Source of the DNA: JBCBKZ01 sp039026975
GTDB lineage: Bacteria > Bacteroidota > Bacteroidia > J057
DNA length: 19,283 nt
NCBI GenBank assembly: GCA_039026975.1
Contig: JBCCLI010000083.1
Coordinates: forward strand, 1 to 19,283
Direction of reading: 5' to 3'
This document shows positions 15,501-19,283 of this stretch, piece after piece. A model generated the notes under the pieces. It was given only the letters and a program-made list of their open reading frames with translations. It did no database searches and had not been told where the DNA came from. Position numbers and translations under genes: made by a program. Each line of letters opens with the position of its first letter. Position 1 is the first letter of the stretch.

Positions 15501-16730
15501 ATGTTATTTAAGAAAGAACCTGAAAATCGTTCTCCCATCCCCAGCCTACTAGCTAGAGAACATCAGGATACAAGAAATCAGCCTGAAGAGGGGAATAGCC
15601 AGCATCCTCTATTCCCAGTTGCTGTTTTCATTATGGGGATAGTCAGTTGCTATACCACTGCTGTAGGCCTCCAGCCCATGCTTGATAACTTGATGCTCTC
15701 CTACGCCATGGCTATAGCCTTGAGTATCTTCATGGTAGCCATTGCCTTGCAGATGCCGAGGGCCTACCAGGAGGGGATACATATGCGCTTCATCCTTGGT
15801 TATTCTCTAGTAGCTATCTTCAGTGTACTCCTAAATTTCAATGCGATCTATGGGGTATTCTCAGCAGAGAAGCTGCTATATGAAGAGCTCAAAGACAATA
15901 AGAATCAGCTTACGTCCATCAGGGTAGAAGCCAGGGAGTCCCTGGACTTTTACTTTGATGCTAATGAAACCCGACAGAAGTTGGCGGAAGCTAAAGCCTT
16001 ATTGGAGGAGGAGAAAACCAACCCCAGAGACTTTGGGTATGGAACTAAAGCCAGGAAAATCAATACTGAGGCTGTCATCCCACTACAGGCTAAATTAGCA
16101 GCTATAGAGTCCCGCTATGACCCAGCTGTAAAACAGATTGACAGCTTACATACTCACGCTAGCCTTATCATCGACTCAGCCCTTGCTGCCAAGAGTATTC
16201 CGGCTTACCGTGAAGCGGTGGATGTAAGCATAGATGCCTATGCACAAATAGGCCAAATGACTTCTTCTCTTGTGGGGAAAGAAGCCTTTGAGTTTAAGCC
16301 TCTGGAATTCCAACACAGAGATGTAGGACAGCTAAACCATTCCTTATGGACTATAGGTCATCTTGATGAGATGTCTGGGAAGGAAGTATCAGCTGTTTTG
16401 GTTTCCTTACTTCTGGCCATTCTCATAGACTTCATTGTACTCTTTGTGCTGGTATTACTGCATAAGCCAGGTAAAAAGCCAGAAAAGGAAGAGGAAGATC
16501 AACCTACTGAGCCTGCAAGAGCCAGCTTTCAGAATGCGAATAGAGAAGCTGAAAGTCAACTGCCTTATCCGGTAGTGGAGCGAGATAGCATTTATGCTAA
16601 ACGGATAAGTAGACCTACACAAACGCAGGCTCCACCCAAAGAAGAGAAAAGCGGTCTAAATACACTTTTCTCCCAAGAAGAAAGTGTTCTGTCCCCGAAT
16701 GGAGTAAGCCATGCTAACGGAAAGCGCTAA
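15501..16730 (+). CDS. Four-helix membrane protein with helical extracytoplasmic domain (DUF4407-like)
   Basis: The 409-residue product has a charged cytoplasmic N-terminus, then transmembrane helices at about 37-57, 65-84 and 97-118. A 175-residue hydrophilic, helix-rich domain follows (ESLDFYFDANETRQKLAEAKALLEEEK and QAKLAAIESRYDPAVKQIDSL look coiled-coil), then a fourth helix at 296-320 and a charged 90-residue tail. An even number of helices puts both ends in the cytoplasm and the helical domain outside. This matches the architecture of DUF4407 proteins; identity is not proven. The tail is rich in E, K, P and Q and looks disordered. It is followed after 30 bp by the GTPase-like gene, so the two are likely co-expressed and may bind each other through cytoplasmic regions. 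Confidence 0.8.
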   Translation: MLFKKEPENRSPIPSLLAREHQDTRNQPEEGNSQHPLFPVAVFIMGIVSCYTTAVGLQPMLDNLMLSYAMAIALSIFMVAIALQMPRAYQEGIHMRFILGYSLVAIFSVLLNFNAIYGVFSAEKLLYEELKDNKNQLTSIRVEARESLDFYFDANETRQKLAEAKALLEEEKTNPRDFGYGTKARKINTEAVIPLQAKLAAIESRYDPAVKQIDSLHTHASLIIDSALAAKSIPAYREAVDVSIDAYAQIGQMTSSLVGKEAFEFKPLEFQHRDVGQLNHSLWTIGHLDEMSGKEVSAVLVSLLLAILIDFIVLFVLVLLHKPGKKPEKEEEDQPTEPARASFQNANREAESQLPYPVVERDSIYAKRISRPTQTQAPPKEEKSGLNTLFSQEESVLSPNGVSHANGKR

Positions 16731-16760
16731 GCTATGCCGATCATTATCTGCTAACTATCA

Positions 16761-18107
16761 ATGGGTTTAATCATGAGACATTTAAAGCTAATGCAAGGAA
16801 AACAAAAAAACCGCGAGGAAATACTAAAAGATATATTCGGGCAGGAAGAGTGGGAAGAAATGCAGGAAGAAATCCAGAACAGAGATGAAACTGAGCCCGA
16901 TCTAGCGCCTAAACACCAGGACCTGCTAAACCAAGCCAATGGAATACAGGTCAATGGGTTGGCAGGTAAATCCAGTAATCTCCCAGTTAAGTATGAGGAA
17001 ATTACCCTAAAAGAACTAGAAGCAGAAGAGGCAGAAGAAGCTGAAGCCGAGGCCGAGGCCGAGAAGGAAGCAGAAACAGGTGCTGAGCTGCAAGCTGAGG
17101 AACCTATAGAGCTAATAGAAAAAAAAGATGCGTCTTCTTTCTGGGACTTTACTAAAAAGAGCTCGCCAGAACCTGTGGAACCACCACCAGCGCTACAACC
17201 TTGGGAAACCATGGAACATACGCCTTTTACGCCTGAGGGAGTAGAGGAAGCTACACAGGAAAATGGGCAGGCAGGAGAAAGCTTTGCTAAGCCCAAAACC
17301 CATGAAGAAATCCTGGGGAAGAATACTAACTACATCTTCATCTTTGGCTACACGGGTTCCGGAAAATCAACTGTACTGACAGCCTTAAACATGTATATGC
17401 GCCAGCATTATCGTGTGATCCTTAACCAGTTAGAAAATAAGGAAGGAATCAGGCTTATCCATGAGATGATGCATGATTTAGAATCTGGAGAATTTCCTCA
17501 GCCTACCTCAGTAGGAAAAATCACAGAGTATGATGCTGCCTTTACCATGGAGGGCCAAAATGTAAATGTTACCTTCCTGGAGATGGCGGGGGAGGACCTA
17601 AAAGGAATAGATGTGGAAGATGAAGAAGAAGGACTGGCAGATCATGTAGAAGCCTACCTTACCTGCCCGGGAATTTCTATTTCCTTCTTGTTAGTAGCTG
17701 ACTATGAGCGAGTGGTAAAGAGAAAGGAAGATAAACTCATCCTTCAGTTTCTCTCGTATCTATATAATCAGGGAATAGATATGAGTAGAGTAGGGGTAGT
17801 GCTATCCAAGTTTGACAAGGGGGTAACAGACCAGAATGTAGAGGAAGTCATCCAGACCTATTTACCGCAGGTAGATAAGTGGCTAACTTCAGGCGATATA
17901 GCACATCCCAGGGTGTTCCCTTTCAGCATAGGGGATGTATTGACCATTCCTGGTCAGAAAGCCTCTGTATCTGATATTGACTTGGAAGACTGTGGCCAAA
18001 TAGTGCCCTGGCTACATCAGGTACTTTCTTTACCTGGCAGTAAGGCTGCTATGAGTAAGAAAAGTCCTAAGTGGGCTAGTCAGATTAAGAGAATGCTGGG
18101 CTGGTAA
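16761..18107 (+). CDS. P-loop GTPase-like protein with acidic disordered N-terminal region
   Basis: The 448-residue product has three parts. Residues 1-180 are hydrophilic, with an acidic Glu/Ala tract at about 86-115 and a proline-rich stretch near 136-150. Residues 190-400 form a GTPase-like domain: Walker A GYTGSGKST (196-204, K202, S203), a Walker B/G3 segment VTFLEMAGED (E274-x-x-G277, where D is usual) and a G4-like VVLSKFDKG (S349-K350-F351-D352, replacing N-K-x-D). The C-terminus is a basic, Trp-containing segment ending IKRMLGW. The combination fits divergent TRAFAC-class GTPases such as the 'double-GTPase' (DO-GTPase) families predicted in bacterial conflict systems; this is recognition by motif only. 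An in-frame ATG at 16773 is an alternative start. The gene follows the membrane protein by 30 bp. Confidence 0.8.
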   Translation: MGLIMRHLKLMQGKQKNREEILKDIFGQEEWEEMQEEIQNRDETEPDLAPKHQDLLNQANGIQVNGLAGKSSNLPVKYEEITLKELEAEEAEEAEAEAEAEKEAETGAELQAEEPIELIEKKDASSFWDFTKKSSPEPVEPPPALQPWETMEHTPFTPEGVEEATQENGQAGESFAKPKTHEEILGKNTNYIFIFGYTGSGKSTVLTALNMYMRQHYRVILNQLENKEGIRLIHEMMHDLESGEFPQPTSVGKITEYDAAFTMEGQNVNVTFLEMAGEDLKGIDVEDEEEGLADHVEAYLTCPGISISFLLVADYERVVKRKEDKLILQFLSYLYNQGIDMSRVGVVLSKFDKGVTDQNVEEVIQTYLPQVDKWLTSGDIAHPRVFPFSIGDVLTIPGQKASVSDIDLEDCGQIVPWLHQVLSLPGSKAAMSKKSPKWASQIKRMLGW

Positions 18108-18175
18108 CTCATTATTTCTAGCTCAAAAGGAAGCGTTCTCTCTTAAAGAGAAAATCTAGTAGCGCACACTGCTTT

Positions 18176-18203
18176 AATGATGAATATGGTTTCATTCATC
18201 ATT
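18176..18203. promoter_or_regulatory. Perfect 10-bp hairpin before the last gene of the GTPase set
   Basis: AATGATGAAT at 18176-18185 and ATTCATCATT at 18194-18203 are exact reverse complements with an 8-nt spacer. The element lies 19 nt before the ATG at 18223 and 68 nt after the GTPase stop. No T-run follows. It could be an operator, an mRNA processing structure or a control on translation of the last gene. Confidence 0.5.
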
Positions 18204-18222
18204 CCCCATTAACCAATAACTC

Positions 18223-19002
18223 ATGACTGAATTCAAACATATACCTGAATGGGGCTTAGCGCTATTCGGAAAGAAAGATGGCTTCCAGATATTCTGGGCC
18301 TCCTCCCTGTGCCAATATTTCCGGCAGACGGATAGCTGGAATAAGATCGTGAGCCTTATCCAACTGCCTCAGGAGTCACTTAGGCTGGCTCCTGGGCAGG
18401 AATTGGTGGGAATGAGCAGAATAGTCATTAGGGAAGAACCTTTCTGGTTATATACTCGCTACCAATATGCGCTAGACCAGTACAAGCGTGATGGCTATAA
18501 AGCCAGTTTGTTGGCCTGTAGGCAGTCTATCTGTGAAGGAGAAATGGCATGGCAACTCCTAAGTGAAATGATGAAAACAGGTAGGGAGCAACTCCATCCT
18601 GAAGAGCTCTTGCAAGTGCTGTCTGCCACTGATTTTAGAACGGAGCCCTTTCCGCCAGAGTTAAGTGCTAATTGGGGGATTTATTACCTGGGAGAAAGAG
18701 AGGATGTTTCCCTAGCGGCTTTTTGGGATGCAGCCGCTACAAGTACACTCGGCAATCATGAAAGAATTATGGCTACCCAGCAGGCAGCCGTATTTAATAC
18801 CTTGGAAGAAGAAGTATTTCAGGTATTGCTTGGACCAGAAGAGTTAAAGAAAGAAGCTGAAAGAGTCTCCCATGATTCTCTTGTGTATGCCTATGAGCAG
18901 GGAGATTCAGGTATGTGGCAAAAAAACGGACATACTACTAATGCACACATACAGCAAAAAGAAGGCTGGCTCAGCCGACTCGGGAAGTGGTTTGGGAGTT
19001 AG
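18223..19002 (+). CDS. Protein of unknown family, third gene of the GTPase set
   Basis: The 259-residue product has no signal peptide or transmembrane helix and is probably cytoplasmic. It begins MTEFKHIPEWGLALFGKKDG and has a mixed N-terminal half (FQIFWASSLCQYF, IVSLIQLPQESLRL, EEPFWLYTRYQY, DGYKASLLACRQSI). The C-terminal half is mainly helical, and the protein ends GWLSRLGKWFGS, a short basic, Trp-rich amphipathic tail. No family was recognised with confidence. The placement of a 'FG..DGF...WASS' segment, a 'LP' and a 'DGYKASLL' segment vaguely recalls the N-terminal domain of GTPase-associated protein 1 (GAP1-N), but this is weak. It is 115 bp after the GTPase-like gene and before a terminator, so a joint function is likely. 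Confidence 0.7.
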   Translation: MTEFKHIPEWGLALFGKKDGFQIFWASSLCQYFRQTDSWNKIVSLIQLPQESLRLAPGQELVGMSRIVIREEPFWLYTRYQYALDQYKRDGYKASLLACRQSICEGEMAWQLLSEMMKTGREQLHPEELLQVLSATDFRTEPFPPELSANWGIYYLGEREDVSLAAFWDAAATSTLGNHERIMATQQAAVFNTLEEEVFQVLLGPEELKKEAERVSHDSLVYAYEQGDSGMWQKNGHTTNAHIQQKEGWLSRLGKWFGS

Positions 19003-19032
19003 CCATAAAATATTGTGTGGTAACAAATGGTG

Positions 19033-19056
19033 GGTGGACGTAAGTCCGCCTTTTTT
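19033..19056 (+). terminator. Intrinsic terminator closing the GTPase set
   Basis: GGTGGAC at 19033-19039 pairs with GTCCGCC at 19044-19050 (one G-U) around a GTAA loop, followed by six T. It lies 30 nt after the stop codon of the last gene, so it marks the end of that transcription unit. Confidence 0.88.
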
Positions 19057-19096
19057 ATCTAGCATCTATATAAGGGAGCAAGGTGAACAGATCCAT

Positions 19097-19117
19097 AAAT
19101 GCAACACTGTTGCATTT
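19097..19117. promoter_or_regulatory. Perfect 21-bp palindrome, candidate operator
   Basis: AAATGCAACA and TGTTGCATTT are exact reverse complements around a single central C (19107). A perfect 10-1-10 palindrome is typical of a site for a homodimeric repressor. It overlaps the candidate -33 element (TTG, 19110-19112) of a promoter whose -7 box is TACCTTTA at 19132-19139. Confidence 0.65.
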
Positions 19118-19139
19118 GTAGGTATAATTCCTACCTTTA
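19110..19139 (+). promoter_or_regulatory. Candidate promoter for the flavoprotein gene at the window edge
   Basis: TTG at 19110-19112, a 19-nt spacer and TACCTTTA at 19132-19139 fit the Bacteroidota pattern except for the last base of the -7 box. The start would be near 19146, giving a leader of about 90 nt. The -33 box lies inside the perfect palindrome, so binding there would block transcription. Confidence 0.4.
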
Positions 19140-19237
19140 TTCTCACATGAGACAATAAGGTGGACTAAGGCGGAGATTCCTGGGCCATAGTAGCCTGAAT
19201 ATACCCTTAGGACATTTTTCACTTAGAAGGATATGGT

Positions 19238-19283
19238 ATGGATAAAATGAATCATAATGATTTTGAAGCTATCATCATAGGAG
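19238..19283 (+). CDS. N-terminus of a Rossmann-fold FAD/NAD(P)-binding oxidoreductase (partial)
   Basis: The frame reads MDKMNHNDFEAIIIG and is cut by the window end. 'DFEAIIIGG' is the usual opening of the first beta strand and glycine loop of FAD-dependent oxidoreductases, including thioredoxin reductase-like proteins. Only 15 codons are visible, so the class is uncertain. The ATG at 19233 is in a frame that stops at once; an ATG at 19247 in the same frame is an alternative start. Confidence 0.5.
   Translation, partial: MDKMNHNDFEAIIIG

Noticed and set aside
16751..17296. 181-codon minus-strand Ser-rich open frame opposite the GTPase-like gene
   Set aside because: The Ser/Ala runs are the antisense reading of the Glu/Ala tract.
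18872..19150. 92-codon plus-strand frame overlapping the end of the third GTPase-set gene
   Set aside because: It is out of frame with the real gene and runs through the terminator and palindrome.

Overview
The window looks like a chromosomal segment of a member of the Bacteroidota. The evidence is a fused aspartokinase/homoserine dehydrogenase followed by thrB and, further on, thrC; candidate promoters of the TTTG / TAnnTTTG type; mostly no Shine-Dalgarno sequence before starts; lipoprotein and outer-membrane beta-barrel genes; and a Gfo/Idh/MocA plus IolE-like pair next to xylose genes. No tRNA, rRNA, CRISPR array or complete insertion sequence was recognised.

Layout. 1-163 is the C-terminal end of an outer-membrane beta-barrel protein. 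283-1541 holds two small exported or membrane-anchored proteins of unknown function. 1789-5198 is thrA-thrB, and thrC follows only at 8463-9767. The 3.3 kb between thrB and thrC holds unrelated genes on both strands: an Rpn-type PD-(D/E)XK nuclease with a partly duplicated and deleted 3' end, a secreted DNase-I-fold hydrolase, a small four-helix membrane protein and a lipoprotein. ThrA, ThrB and ThrC together cover aspartate to threonine except for aspartate-semialdehyde dehydrogenase, which is not in the window.

10001-15226 is a sugar catabolic cluster, all on the plus strand: a Gfo/Idh/MocA oxidoreductase, an IolE-like TIM-barrel isomerase, xylulokinase and xylose isomerase. It ends in a strong intrinsic terminator (15319-15354). 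XylA and XylB convert xylose to xylulose 5-phosphate. The first two genes probably feed an oxidised or ketosugar into the same pathway. No transporter or regulator gene is present.

15501-19002 is the least conventional part: a four-helix membrane protein with a large helical extracytoplasmic domain (DUF4407-like), a P-loop GTPase-like protein with a long acidic N-terminal region, and a 259-residue protein of unknown family. The set is bounded by terminators on both sides (15319-15354 and 19033-19056), so it looks like a self-contained unit. The GTPase and the last protein both end in short Trp-rich basic tails. This set is the best candidate for an uncharacterised system, possibly related to predicted GTPase-centred conflict systems. 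After it, a perfect 21-bp palindrome overlaps a candidate promoter ahead of the first 15 codons of a Rossmann-fold flavoprotein that runs off the window.
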